DNA of 64,000 nt from Mycobacterium yunnanensis (GCF_025823185.1 NZ_JACKVK010000008.1:670312-734311); one strand, 5' to 3'. Shown: positions 52,701 to 61,672, counted from the stretch's first letter. Numbers and translations: made by a program. Notes: generated by a model from the sequence alone, not told the origin.

Positions 52701-53818
52701 GAGCGGGCAACTTTCAGTAGGCCGATGAGGCGGTGGACGTCGAATTCGTTGCGCCGGGGTAGCGCACGGAGAATGGCCAGGGCTTCCTCGCGGGCCCCGC
52801 GCGGGCTGGTACCGAGGAAGTCGCCGCTCACCGGCGGGCCCCACTGAGCCAGTCCGCTGGCGGTGAACGGCGCCCAGCCGGGCTCGAGTGTGGCGTCGAA
52901 CATGTCGCCGTCGGCGAAGTGTTCGACGAGGAACCCGTCGGGATCACGCCAGTAGTCGAAGAGTTGGCTGCCCTGAATGTGGCGGCCGATGCCCCAGGAA
53001 CGGAAATATCCACGCTCGCCGAGGTATTCGCCACCGGCGGCCAGGGCGTCGAGGTCGCTGACCTGAAACGCCGAGTGCACGTATCGGTTGGCCGGGCCCA
53101 GCGCCATGGCCAGCGTGTGGTGGTCGGCCGGCTCGGTGCCGCGGTCGCAGCGGATGAAGCTCATGGCAGGCCCGCGTGCGCGCTGGCCCGGGAAGAACAG
53201 GAAGTCGCTGACGATCATCCCGAGGTTCTCCAGGTACCAGTCGAGGGCGGCGGCGTACTTGGTGGACTGCAGCACGACGTGCCCGAGCCTCTGGACCCTG
53301 GCCGGAGCGCGGGGAGCCCGCTGGGTGGCGTTGACGCGCACGAGCTCGTGACCGGCGTTCACGAGAAGAGGCGTCTGCGAAGACAACTGGGGAAGATCAT
53401 CGGTTCCGGCGACGACACGCACCGGGATGCCGCTGGGATCGACGAGGCTCACCTGCAATCCGCCGAGGTCATCGGGCAGGGGCTGCACGCTCGCGCCGGT
53501 CTTGGCGGCGAGACGACGCACGTCGGCCTCGTCTTCGGCACGGAAGGCGATTCCGGTGAACCGTGACCGCTCGCCGCGGCGCAGCAGGACGCACGGCGAG
53601 CCCGAATTGGTGCCCCGCAGCCGAAGTTCGTCCGGTCCGCGAAAGGCGGTCTGAAACCCGAACGCGCGCGCGAACGCCTCGGCTCGCACCAAATCGGGCT
53701 TCTCGAACTCGAGCCACGCGATGTCGCGAATCTTGATGGTGGGATTCGCGGCGCGGCCGGGGTGCTCGCCGCGCGCCGCACCCTGTTCGCTATGCAGATC
53801 GCTGTGGCTGTTGGCCAT
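52697..53818 (-). CDS. VOC-superfamily extradiol-type dioxygenase
   Basis: This 373-residue protein has two vicinal-oxygen-chelate modules. The second holds the apparent Fe(II) ligands: GHVVLQST near residue 177, ADHHTLAMAL near residue 225 and FLVEHFADG near residue 310, as in 2,3-dihydroxybiphenyl-type and steroid ring-cleaving dioxygenases. The first module (residues 30-130) lacks such residues. The enzyme would open a catechol ring next to the hydroxyls. It is the first gene of the operon; its promoter region contains two copies of the TetR-type palindrome, one of them only 25 bases upstream of the start codon. Confidence 0.85.
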   Translation of the reverse strand: MANSHSDLHSEQGAARGEHPGRAANPTIKIRDIAWLEFEKPDLVRAEAFARAFGFQTAFRGPDELRLRGTNSGSPCVLLRRGERSRFTGIAFRAEDEADVRRLAAKTGASVQPLPDDLGGLQVSLVDPSGIPVRVVAGTDDLPQLSSQTPLLVNAGHELVRVNATQRAPRAPARVQRLGHVVLQSTKYAAALDWYLENLGMIVSDFLFFPGQRARGPAMSFIRCDRGTEPADHHTLAMALGPANRYVHSAFQVSDLDALAAGGEYLGERGYFRSWGIGRHIQGSQLFDYWRDPDGFLVEHFADGDMFDATLEPGWAPFTASGLAQWGPPVSGDFLGTSPRGAREEALAILRALPRRNEFDVHRLIGLLKVARS

Positions 53819-53843
53819 GATTCGCGCCGCTCCTTTTCTTAAC

Positions 53844-53857
53844 TGAGGAAATCGTCA
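53844..53857. promoter_or_regulatory. TetR-type operator, imperfect copy
   Basis: TGAGGAAATCGTCA agrees with the palindrome TGACGATATCGTCA at 12 of 14 positions. It lies 26 bases upstream of the dioxygenase start and 29 bases from the perfect copy. Confidence 0.55.
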
Positions 53858-53886
53858 CATACGACGCATTGATCAGTCAAGCGTGT

Positions 53887-53900
53887 TGACGATATCGTCA
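53887..53900. promoter_or_regulatory. TetR-type operator TGACGATATCGTCA, copy at the divergent promoters
   Basis: A perfect 14-base palindrome midway between the dioxygenase operon (minus) and the TetR gene (plus). An identical sequence occurs at 56071-56084 upstream of the P450 gene, which links the two operons to one repressor. Confidence 0.78.
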
Positions 53901-53953
53901 GGACTGATTCAACTGGTACATTCGGACGTCCCCGACGCGACGGTGAGGTAGTG

Positions 53954-54616
53954 ATGCAGGAGTCGGAAGACGCCGCCATCAGCCGGGTGCAGCGGCGCAA
54001 GCAACGCACCCGATCGGCGCTCATCGCCGCGGCCCAGGGCTTCATCGCCGACGGCAGGCTCAACGTGCCGGTTCTCGACATCACCCAGGCCGCCGACGTC
54101 GGAATGGGATCGTTCTACAACCACTTCGACAGCAAGGAAGAGCTCTTCGCCGCCGCAGTGGGTGAAGCGCTCGACGCTCACGGCGCGCTCCTGGACGTCT
54201 TGACCGCCGAGATAGAGGACCCGGCGGAGACCTTTGGCTGCCGATTCCGCCTCACCGGGCGGCTGTTTCGCCGTCGCCCTCGGGAAAGTCAGATCCTCCT
54301 CGCCAACGGCGTTGCCCTGCTGACATCCGATCGTGGACTTGCCCCCCGCGCCTTGCGCGACATCGAGGCCGCCGTCGCCGCAGGACGTTTCAGCGTCGCG
54401 GACCCGCAGCTGGCCCTCGCCATTGCCGGGGGAGCGATCATGGGGCTCGGCGCGCTGCTGAGCAATGACCCCGACCGCGACGACGCCGAGGCGGCCGACG
54501 CCGTCACCGCGGACGTGCTCCGACTGTTCGGCATGTCTGCGGCCGACGCCGCCGACGTGTGCGCGCGGCCCCTTCCCGATCTGGACGTCGTCGCGCCGGC
54601 CCATCCGGCAGCCTGA
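53954..54616 (+). CDS. TetR/AcrR-family transcriptional regulator
   Basis: This 220-residue repressor has the TetR DNA-binding domain at residues 14-60: RRKQRTRSALIAAAQGFIADG, then ITQAADVGMGSFYNHFDSKEELF with the recognition helix. The C-terminal ligand domain has no known specificity. ATG 53954 is preferred to the GTG one codon earlier because GGTGAGG is then better spaced. It diverges from the dioxygenase operon and converges, five bases apart, with the ferredoxin gene. It most likely represses both catabolic operons through the 14-base palindrome until an aromatic ligand binds. Confidence 0.9.
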   Translation: MQESEDAAISRVQRRKQRTRSALIAAAQGFIADGRLNVPVLDITQAADVGMGSFYNHFDSKEELFAAAVGEALDAHGALLDVLTAEIEDPAETFGCRFRLTGRLFRRRPRESQILLANGVALLTSDRGLAPRALRDIEAAVAAGRFSVADPQLALAIAGGAIMGLGALLSNDPDRDDAEAADAVTADVLRLFGMSAADAADVCARPLPDLDVVAPAHPAA

Positions 54617-54621
54617 CCCGA

Positions 54622-54816
54622 CTACTCGCTGCGGAGGGCCGCGACGGGGCAGACGTCGACCGCCTCGCGCGCCGCGTCGGTCAGCTCGTCGGGCACGTCG
54701 GCGCCGGCGAAGGCATTGACCAGTTCGCCGTCGTCGTCGAAGGAGAAGACCGTCGGGGCGGCCTGGGTGCACAGGCCGTGGCCCTCGCATCGGTCGTGGT
54801 CGACCATGACTCTCAT
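54622..54816 (-). CDS. P450-partner ferredoxin (3Fe-4S type)
   Basis: This 64-residue protein has the ferredoxin cluster ligands CEGHGLC at residues 10-16 and a third cysteine in DVCPVAALRSE near residue 55. The residue between the first pair that would be the fourth ligand is histidine (C-x2-H-x2-C), the usual mark of actinobacterial [3Fe-4S] or histidine-ligated ferredoxins serving P450s. It lies 12 bases after the P450 stop codon on the same strand, so it is the natural electron donor of that enzyme. AAGGG precedes ATG 54816. Confidence 0.92.
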   Translation of the reverse strand: MRVMVDHDRCEGHGLCTQAAPTVFSFDDDGELVNAFAGADVPDELTDAAREAVDVCPVAALRSE

Positions 54817-54828
54817 GACGGGTCCCTT

Positions 54829-56016
54829 CTAAGCGGGTACCAGCTCGAGCGGCAGCTGGTGGTAGCGGTGGATGATGTTGTTGATCGCCCAGGTGGGCTT
54901 GCCGGTCAGCTCGATGCGCTTCACCCGGGCGACGAGTTCGCGCAGGATCGCCTGAGATTCCAAGCGCGCCAGGCCCTGCCCGGCGCATCCGTGGACGCCA
55001 TAGCCGAACCCCAAGTGTCGGTTGACGTCTCGAGTGATGTCGAACGTGTCTGGATCGTCCCACTCGCGCTCGTCGCGGTTGGCGGAGGCGTAGACGACGA
55101 GTACCCGCGACCCCCGCGGAAGCCGCACCCCGCCCACGTCGGCGTCGGCGACGGCCTTGCGGGAGAACGCCCGCAGCGGAGACTCCAGGCGCACGACCTC
55201 GTTGAGGGCGTTGGGTACCAACGCCGGATCCTGGCGCAGCATGTCCCACTGACCGGGGTGGGTGGCGAAGAGGTGCAGCGCCGAGCTGATGGCACTGATC
55301 GTGGTGTCCAGTGAGGGCGCGAGGTAGTCGATCATCAACGCCGAGCACTCCGACTGGGGAAGTGTCCCAGCGTCGGCGGCGCGCAGCACGTCCTCTCCCA
55401 TGCTCCCGGCGAGCACGCTGCGGTCGCGAACCACGCGTCGGGAGAAGCGCAGCATCGAGATGGCGGCCGGCGTCGTGCGCAGCCACTGACGATTCAGGGG
55501 GCCCAGCGAGTCGAACGTCGCCCCGGCCCAGGCGAGCAGGTGCTCCCGCCCGTCCTCGGGCCATCCGACCAGGTCTGGCACGACCGCCATGGGCAGTGCC
55601 ATGGCGAGGTCGCGCACACCGTCGACGTGGCGGCGGGTCACCGCGGCCTCGACGACGGTACGGGCCTTCGATTCGACGGTGTCGCTCATCGAGCGCAATG
55701 CCTTGGGGGTGAGCCGGTGGGCGAGCAGCTTGCGGCGCCGCTCGTGGTCGGTGCCGTCGCTGTTGAGGGTGGTTCCTCGCGACATCCGGTTGGTCACCGG
55801 GTTGAGCGCGACTCCGTGGCCGGAAGCAAAGGTGACGTCGTCACGCAACACCGCCTTGCACTCCGTGTAGCGCGGCAGCGCATAGACCCGCTGGCGGCTC
55901 AACCACACCACCGGTCCCAGCTCGCGCATCCGGGCGTAGTGCGGGTAGGGGTCGCGAATACCACTGCGAGAGAACATGTCCCGGCGGTACACCGGGGCGT
56001 GGGCGGCGTTGCCCAT
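54829..56016 (-). CDS. Cytochrome P450
   Basis: This 395-residue soluble P450 has the heme loop FGYGVHGCAGQGLAR near residue 340 (the cysteine is the iron ligand), the K-helix EVVRLESPLR near residue 275 and an I-helix region LAPSLDTTISA near residue 235, in which the usual AGxDT is altered to APSLDT. ATG 56016 has GGGAGGGA six bases upstream, and the frame beyond it is spurious. With its ferredoxin it would hydroxylate an aromatic, terpene or steroid substrate. A perfect TetR-type palindrome lies 55 bases upstream of the start, tying it to the regulator at 53954. Confidence 0.92.
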   Translation of the reverse strand: MGNAAHAPVYRRDMFSRSGIRDPYPHYARMRELGPVVWLSRQRVYALPRYTECKAVLRDDVTFASGHGVALNPVTNRMSRGTTLNSDGTDHERRRKLLAHRLTPKALRSMSDTVESKARTVVEAAVTRRHVDGVRDLAMALPMAVVPDLVGWPEDGREHLLAWAGATFDSLGPLNRQWLRTTPAAISMLRFSRRVVRDRSVLAGSMGEDVLRAADAGTLPQSECSALMIDYLAPSLDTTISAISSALHLFATHPGQWDMLRQDPALVPNALNEVVRLESPLRAFSRKAVADADVGGVRLPRGSRVLVVYASANRDEREWDDPDTFDITRDVNRHLGFGYGVHGCAGQGLARLESQAILRELVARVKRIELTGKPTWAINNIIHRYHQLPLELVPA

Positions 56017-56070
56017 CAGACGTCCCTCCCTTGGTCGGCTGGTGCGGGTGACACCCACCAAACCAAAGAG

Positions 56071-56084
56071 TGACGATATCGTCA
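56071..56084. promoter_or_regulatory. TetR-type operator TGACGATATCGTCA upstream of the P450 gene
   Basis: The same perfect 14-base palindrome as at 53887-53900, found 55 bases before the P450 start codon. It lies in the short gap between the DUF4032 gene stop and the P450 gene. Confidence 0.78.
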
Positions 56085-56119
56085 AGTATGACTAAATCTG
56101 GCAGCAGTGGCCGCGGTGT

Positions 56120-57385
56120 TCATTCCCCGTCGTCGAGCACCGAGAACGGCTCGGTCGGAATCTCCACCACCATCAGCTGAGCGGCCGAATCGGCCGGCAC
56201 GACTGCCTCGGCCAAGGCAACCAACGCCCGCTCCGTGCCGACGTCGCGGCCAGCCCGCTCGGAGAGCAGCCAGCGGACCTCCAGCAGATCGCAGTACGCC
56301 TGAATCGCCGTGCCCCGTCGCCCGACGGCCGCGTGCGCTCGAGCCATCGTCGGTCGGACGAGCTCCATCACCCACAGTTGGGCGGCCGTCGGAAGGTCGA
56401 CGTCATGGCCGGCCTCGCTGCACAACTGGGCCTGGTAGGCGTGCAGATCGCCGAGCAGGTGGGTCGCCTGACCCTCGCCCACGTCGATGCCGGCCAGCTC
56501 CCGCAACTGCGTGGCGTGGTAATTGCGATCTCCCACCGCAACTTTCAGCCGCAATTCGTCCGTGTTCGCCTCGGCATGGCTCAGTGACACTTCGTCGACG
56601 GCGAAGCCCATGTCGTTGAGTTTGCGAATGCGACTCTCCACCCGGTGCCGGTCGGCGTACCCGAGCACGGGTTCGTCGTGCAGCAGCGTCCACAGTCCCT
56701 CGTAGCGCAGTCGCAGGCTCAGCGCCTCCCCAATGAGTTGATCGCGCAACGTGGGCCCGCCGTCGATGCGGGCCGCGATGTCCATCAACCCGGCCGCGAC
56801 GTTCTCGACCATCACGTCGACGTCGAGTTCTCGCTGGCCATTCGACAGATGCGAGTGCACCTCGCTGGTCTCCGCGTCGACCAACGACGCCTGCAGCACC
56901 TGACCGTCTCGCGAGAAGAGCGTGTTGGCCAGCGAGCAGTCACCCCAGAACACGCCGCGCCGGTGCAGTTCCACCAGCAGCGAGGCCATTCCGTCGAGCA
57001 GCCGGGACCGCTGTTTGGGCGCGTCGGGCGGCAGCCGGAGGAACAGCCGGCGATACTGCCACGACCCCTGCAGATACCGGGTCAGCAGGATGGCGGTGTC
57101 GAAGTCGGGCTGGTGGACCAGGCCTGCTCGGCGCACCGCGTTGAGATGCAACTCCTCGATGCGGCCCAACGCGTCGTACTCACGGACCGCGATGCGCGGT
57201 GGCAGCTCCTTGAGCGCCCACAGCGCACCGTCGCACTCGACGAACTTCACCAGGTGCCGGCTCGGGCCAACTGCCATGTCGCGCAACGGCACCTGGTCGG
57301 CGGTCCACTCGGCGAGCGGGCGTTCCCACGGAAGGCCCAGCAGGCCGGGGGACGGGGTCCGCAACCGCAACTCCGGCGCGGCCAC
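56120..57385 (-). CDS. DUF4032 protein with kinase-like N-terminal domain
   Basis: This 421-residue protein has an N-terminal lipopolysaccharide-kinase-like fold: LVKFVECDGALWALKELP near residue 45 (a lysine-bearing strand pair), LHRRGVFWGDCSLANTLF near residue 140 (the catalytic-loop pattern HxxGxxxxDxxxxN, with GDCSLAN) and LVDAETSE near residue 168 in place of DFG. The DUF4032 domain follows. Proteins of this type are found in Actinobacteria; their activity is unproven, and sugar or protein phosphorylation is possible. It is encoded six bases after the sugar-importer ATPase gene, so it belongs to that operon and may phosphorylate the imported sugar or regulate uptake. Confidence 0.83.
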   Translation of the reverse strand: MAAPELRLRTPSPGLLGLPWERPLAEWTADQVPLRDMAVGPSRHLVKFVECDGALWALKELPPRIAVREYDALGRIEELHLNAVRRAGLVHQPDFDTAILLTRYLQGSWQYRRLFLRLPPDAPKQRSRLLDGMASLLVELHRRGVFWGDCSLANTLFSRDGQVLQASLVDAETSEVHSHLSNGQRELDVDVMVENVAAGLMDIAARIDGGPTLRDQLIGEALSLRLRYEGLWTLLHDEPVLGYADRHRVESRIRKLNDMGFAVDEVSLSHAEANTDELRLKVAVGDRNYHATQLRELAGIDVGEGQATHLLGDLHAYQAQLCSEAGHDVDLPTAAQLWVMELVRPTMARAHAAVGRRGTAIQAYCDLLEVRWLLSERAGRDVGTERALVALAEAVVPADSAAQLMVVEIPTEPFSVLDDGE

Positions 57386-57391
57386 GTCGTC

Positions 57392-58597
57392 CTACCTGGC
57401 GGCGGCGTGACGCCCGGATGCGTCCTCGGTGGCCTCGACCCGGGTCAGGTTGTCACCCGTGGCGGGGTCGAACAGGTGGATCCGCTCGGCGTCGAGCCAC
57501 AGCGTCGCCTCGTCGCCGTTGCGCACCCGACTCAACGGGTCCAGCTCGACGCAGATCTGCGTGCGCATCTGTTCGCTGTCCAGCTCGCTCGCGAGTTCGG
57601 CCAGCTGCGAGACGATTTCGGCAGGCGCCTCGAACGGCACGAACGCGTACTGCTCGTTGCCCAGCCATTCCGTCACGTCGATGGTGACGTCGAAGGTGAC
57701 ACCGCGCGACTTCTTGCCCGCGTCGACGAATTCCGCGTCCTCGAACGCACCCGGACGAATGCCGGCGATGTAGATCTTCCCGTCGGTGACGGCGCCGCGC
57801 CATTCGTCGCGCAGCGGGATGCTGACGAAGGGCAGCTCGACGGTGTCACCGGAGATACGCGCGGGCACGAAGTTCATCGGGGGAGACCCGATGAACCCGG
57901 CCACGAACAGGTTGACCGGCTGGTCGTAGAGCTCCCTGGGGCTGGCGATCTGTTGCAGGACACCCTTCTTCAACACCGCCACGCGATCGCCGAGTGTCAT
58001 GGCCTCGGTCTGGTCGTGGGTGACGTACACGGTGGTGACACCCAATCGACGCTGCAGGCGCAGGATTTCCGTGCGCATCTGCCCACGCAGCTTGGCGTCG
58101 AGATTGCTCAGCGGCTCGTCGAACAGGAACGCGTCGGCCTGTCGCACGATCGCGCGGCCCATCGCCACCCGCTGGCGCTGACCGCCGGACAGGTTGGCGG
58201 GCTTGCGGTCCAGGTGCTCGCCGAGTTCCAGGGTCGACGCGGCCTCGGAGACCAGTGTGCGAATCTCCTCCTCGGAGTGCTTGCTCGACAACCGAAGCGG
58301 AAAGGCGATGTTCTCGAACACCGTGAGGTGCGGGTAGAGCGCGTAGTTCTGGAAGACCATGGCCAGGTTGCGTTCACGCGGCGCCTTGTCGTTGACGCGG
58401 GTGTCGCCGATGATCATGTCCCCGGAGGTGATGTCCTCCAAGCCGACGATCATCCGCAGCAGCGTGGACTTCCCGCAGCCCGACGGGCCGACCAAGATCA
58501 TGAACTCGCCGTCGGCGACCTCGATGCTGACGTCGTTGACGGCCGGAAAGCCGTCGCCGTACTTCTTCACGATGTTGCGCATGGTGATCGATGCCAT
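57392..58597 (-). CDS. sugC: Sugar ABC importer ATPase (SugC/UgpC/MsmK type)
   Basis: This 401-residue ATPase has Walker A GPSGCGKSTL near residues 38-47, the Q-loop FQNYALYPHL, signature LSGGQRQRVA near residue 135, Walker B FLFDEPLSNLDAKLR near residue 158 and the H-loop VTHDQTEAM. The C-terminal 170 residues form the OB-fold regulatory region typical of carbohydrate importers (CUT1 family). It begins two bases after the sugB-like stop, with AAGGGATAACC before ATG 58597. It energises uptake through the two permeases encoded just upstream. The symbol follows resemblance to the mycobacterial sugABC genes, and the substrate may differ from trehalose. Confidence 0.9.
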   Translation of the reverse strand: MASITMRNIVKKYGDGFPAVNDVSIEVADGEFMILVGPSGCGKSTLLRMIVGLEDITSGDMIIGDTRVNDKAPRERNLAMVFQNYALYPHLTVFENIAFPLRLSSKHSEEEIRTLVSEAASTLELGEHLDRKPANLSGGQRQRVAMGRAIVRQADAFLFDEPLSNLDAKLRGQMRTEILRLQRRLGVTTVYVTHDQTEAMTLGDRVAVLKKGVLQQIASPRELYDQPVNLFVAGFIGSPPMNFVPARISGDTVELPFVSIPLRDEWRGAVTDGKIYIAGIRPGAFEDAEFVDAGKKSRGVTFDVTIDVTEWLGNEQYAFVPFEAPAEIVSQLAELASELDSEQMRTQICVELDPLSRVRNGDEATLWLDAERIHLFDPATGDNLTRVEATEDASGRHAAAR

Positions 58598-58599
58598 GG

Positions 58600-59433
58600 T
58601 TATCCCTTCACTGCGCCGGAGGTGAGGCCGGCGACGATGCGGCGCTGAAAGACGAGGACGAGGATGACGACGGGGATCGTGACGATCACCGACGCCGCCA
58701 TGATGTAGGGCACCGGTGACTCGAAGTACGAGGCGCCCTGGAAGAACGCCAATGCCGCCGGAACGGTGCGGGCGCTGTCGGTAGAGGTCAAGGAGATGGC
58801 GAACAGGAAGTCGTTCCAGCAGAAGAAGAACGTCAGGATCGCGGTGGTGAACACCCCGGGCGCCGCGAGCGGCACGATCACCTTGCGGAACGCCTGCCAT
58901 GCGGTGGCGCCGTCGACTTGAGCGGCATGCTCCATCTCCCACGGAATCTGCCGGAAGAACGCCGACATCGTCCAAATCGACAGCGGCAATGCGAAGGTCA
59001 GGTACGGGATGATCAACCCCAGCCAGGTGTCGTAGATGCCCAGTCCGCGCCACATGTCGAACAACGGGCCGACCAGCGCCGCCTGCGGGAACATCGCGAT
59101 GCCAAGCGCCAGCGACAACAGCACCTTCTTGCCGGGAAACTCCAGCCGCGCAATCGCATACGCCGCGAACATCGCGATCACCACCGAGATCAGGGTGGCG
59201 ATCACGGCGATGCCGATCGAGTTGATCAGCGCCCGGGTGAACAGCGGGTTGGCGAAGATCTGCGCAAAGTTGTCCAGGGTGAACGTGCTCGGCAGGAATT
59301 GCGGTGTGCCCGACACGATGTCCGAGGGCGGCTTGAAGGCCAGACTGATCATCCACAGCAGCGGCACGAAGCTGTAGAGCACGATCACGATGCCGGCGAC
59401 GGTCCACCACCGGGCGCTCTTGGCGCTGCTCAC
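58600..59433 (-). CDS. sugB: Sugar ABC importer permease (SugB/MalG type)
   Basis: This 277-residue permease has six predicted helices and the EAA loop EHAAQVDGATAWQAFRKVIVP near residue 190, which docks the ATPase. The first helix starts near residue 10 (WWTVAGIVIVLYSFVPLL). GTG 59433 overlaps the stop of the previous permease by four bases. MalG-like permeases of CUT1 importers pair with a MalF-like partner and move oligosaccharides such as trehalose, maltose or alpha-glucosides into the cytoplasm. Confidence 0.9.
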   Translation of the reverse strand: MSSAKSARWWTVAGIVIVLYSFVPLLWMISLAFKPPSDIVSGTPQFLPSTFTLDNFAQIFANPLFTRALINSIGIAVIATLISVVIAMFAAYAIARLEFPGKKVLLSLALGIAMFPQAALVGPLFDMWRGLGIYDTWLGLIIPYLTFALPLSIWTMSAFFRQIPWEMEHAAQVDGATAWQAFRKVIVPLAAPGVFTTAILTFFFCWNDFLFAISLTSTDSARTVPAALAFFQGASYFESPVPYIMAASVIVTIPVVILVLVFQRRIVAGLTSGAVKG

Positions 59434-60365
59434 TGGTCACCCCTGACTTGCGAGAGATCGGTCTTGAACACCTTGATGAAGATCCATGCGATGGCGACGA
59501 CGGTGATGAACAACAGCACCGAGATCGCCGACCCCATACCGAGATTGACCAATGTCACGTTCTGCCGATAGGCCAGGAACGAGATGGTCTCGGTGTTGTT
59601 GGCGCCGGCCGTCATGACGTACGGGTTGTCGAAGATGCGCCACGCGTCCAGCGTGCGGAACAGCAGGGCCACCATGATGGCGGCCTTCATGTTCGGCAAC
59701 GTGATCTTCCACAGCCGCTGCCACGCCGTCGCCCCGTCGACCTTGGCGGCCTCCTGCATGTCCTCGGGCACCTGCACCAGCCCGGCCAGCAACAGCAGCG
59801 AGATGAACGGCGTCGTCTTCCAGATCTCCGACAGGCAGATGACGAAGATCGCCGACCACCGATTGCCGAACCAGTCGAAGTCGGTGAGGTTCAGCCACTG
59901 GTTGACGAAGCCGGAGTCGGTGGCGAAGGCGTAGCGCCAGATGAAGGCCGAGACCACCGTCACGATGCCGTAGGGAATCAGGATCGCGGTGCGCAGCGGG
60001 CCGCGACCCCGGATGATGCGCAGCATCACGAACGCGAAGCAGAACCCCAGTACCAGTTCGATCGCGACCGTGACGACGGTGATCGCCAGCGTCGTCACGA
60101 AGTCGTTCCACCACACCGGGTCGGTGAGGATGACACCGAAGTTGCTCAGCCCGACGAAGGTGCGCCCCTCCGGGTCGGTGAGCCGAAAGTTGTACAGCGA
60201 CAACACCAGTGCGTAGCCGAGCGGGTAGGCGGTGACCAGCAGCATCACCACGTACGACGGCAGCGTCAGGTAGATGCCGAGGCGCCGCTCACCACGGACC
60301 CGCTCACTGGTGACCTTGTTGCCGGTCGTCGTCTTCTCGACGGGCCTGTCCTCGACCGCGGTCAC
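59430..60365 (-). CDS. sugA: Sugar ABC importer permease (SugA/MalF type)
   Basis: This 311-residue permease has a basic N-terminus of about 30 residues, six helices and the EAA loop EAAKVDGATAWQRLWKITLP near residue 220. The start GTG 60365 overlaps the binding-protein stop (GTGA), giving a chain of overlaps from the binding protein through both permeases. An upstream extension to 60452 is unlikely because it lies inside the binding-protein gene. Its role is the MalF-like half of the membrane channel. Confidence 0.9.
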   Translation of the reverse strand: MTAVEDRPVEKTTTGNKVTSERVRGERRLGIYLTLPSYVVMLLVTAYPLGYALVLSLYNFRLTDPEGRTFVGLSNFGVILTDPVWWNDFVTTLAITVVTVAIELVLGFCFAFVMLRIIRGRGPLRTAILIPYGIVTVVSAFIWRYAFATDSGFVNQWLNLTDFDWFGNRWSAIFVICLSEIWKTTPFISLLLLAGLVQVPEDMQEAAKVDGATAWQRLWKITLPNMKAAIMVALLFRTLDAWRIFDNPYVMTAGANNTETISFLAYRQNVTLVNLGMGSAISVLLFITVVAIAWIFIKVFKTDLSQVRGDQ

Positions 60366-61672
60366 AGCAGCCGCCTTCCCGCCAGTACGTCGGCGACGAA
60401 TTGATCTGACTCCTTGGGTGTCTGCTCGGTCACCGACGCCGGCGGGTGCCACGTCTGGGTGATCGCCCCCGCGACGTCGGTGTAGTACGGCGTCACCGGG
60501 CGGGGGCCGCCCTCGCCGATCGACTCCCGGATCAGGTCCGCGTTGGCGTACTCGGCCCGGACCTTCGGATCGTCGTAGGACGCCGCGTACGGCGAGGCCT
60601 CACTCTCGTCGAGCATGTACTGGGTGGCCTTCGGCTCGGCGTTGATGCATTCGACCAGTGCGACGGCCTGATCCGGGTGCTTCGAATATGCGCCCACCCC
60701 GAGATTGGCGCCGCCCAGTGGGGGAGCGCTTGGACGGTCGGCGAACACCCGCGGGTAGCGAGCCCAACCGATGTCGTCGACGACGGCCTTGTCCAGCGTC
60801 CCCGCCTCGGCCGCGGTGCGGGCGGCGGCCAGCACGTAGGGCCAGTTCAGCATGAACATGCCCTGCCCGGACTGAAACGTCGCCCGGGCCTGCTCCTCGG
60901 CGGCGTTGGACAGGTCGACCGGCGCGGCGGTGGACCTCGCCAGGTTGCCGACGATCTCGGCGGCCTTCTCACCGGCGGGGCTCGCCAGCGTGGGTTTGGC
61001 GTTGCGACCCGCCTCGACGTCCTGGAGCACCTGCCCCCCGGCGGAGAGCACCAACGCGTTGATCCAGACCATGTAGCCCTCGTAGCGCTGACCCTGGGTG
61101 GAGATCTTCTTGCCCTGGCCCACAGCGGCTTTCAGCATGTCGTCCCAGGTGAACGTCGGACTGGTGGGGTCCACGCCTGCGGCGGCGGCCAGCGACTTGC
61201 GATACCACAGCAGCTGGGCATTGGACTTGTACGGCGCCCCGTAGAGTTTGTCCTCCCACATCCCCGTCTTCACCGGCGCGGGCAGCATCCCCGCGGTGAG
61301 CTTGCCGGTCTCCTCGGCGGTGTACGGCCGCAGGAAGCCGGCGTGGGAGAACTCCGCGGTGAACACCACGTCCAGGCTCAGGACGTCGATCGAGCTGTCA
61401 CCGGCGGCCAGGCGTCGCACCATCTGCTCGCGCTGCGCGGTGGCGGTGCTGGGCAGCGATTCGATGCGCACGCGATAGGCGCCACCCGAGGCGTCGGCGC
61501 ACTGCTGAGCGCGTGCCGCCGAGCCGCCGTTGTCCGGCAGGATGTACCACGTCAGCGTCGGGGGACCACCCTCACTCCCACAGCCGGACAACATGGTTGC
61601 CGCGACCATCGATGCGCTGGCCAGCGCGATTGCCCGTCGTATTGGTGAATGGGCGAACTGAATTCGTTTCAT
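60362..61672 (-). CDS. Sugar-binding lipoprotein, LpqY-like
   Basis: This 436-residue protein has a lipoprotein signal (LSGCGSEGG, cysteine near residue 30) and the two-domain fold of CUT1 sugar-binding proteins: LTWYILPDNGGSAARAQQC near residue 40, VLSLDVVFTAEFSHAGFL near residue 93 and AQLLWYRKSLAAAAGV near residue 150. Wording in the first domain resembles mycobacterial LpqY, which binds trehalose. It is the first gene of the importer operon and is divergent from the alpha-glucosidase gene, with 224 bases between. The GAGGA before ATG 61672 supports the start. The probable ligand is an alpha-glucoside, given the adjacent enzyme. Confidence 0.9.
   Translation of the reverse strand: MKRIQFAHSPIRRAIALASASMVAATMLSGCGSEGGPPTLTWYILPDNGGSAARAQQCADASGGAYRVRIESLPSTATAQREQMVRRLAAGDSSIDVLSLDVVFTAEFSHAGFLRPYTAEETGKLTAGMLPAPVKTGMWEDKLYGAPYKSNAQLLWYRKSLAAAAGVDPTSPTFTWDDMLKAAVGQGKKISTQGQRYEGYMVWINALVLSAGGQVLQDVEAGRNAKPTLASPAGEKAAEIVGNLARSTAAPVDLSNAAEEQARATFQSGQGMFMLNWPYVLAAARTAAEAGTLDKAVVDDIGWARYPRVFADRPSAPPLGGANLGVGAYSKHPDQAVALVECINAEPKATQYMLDESEASPYAASYDDPKVRAEYANADLIRESIGEGGPRPVTPYYTDVAGAITQTWHPPASVTEQTPKESDQFVADVLAGRRLL

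Noticed and set aside
53909..55564. 551-codon minus-strand frame across the TetR, ferredoxin and P450 genes
   Set aside because: It is incompatible with three well-supported genes and matches no family.
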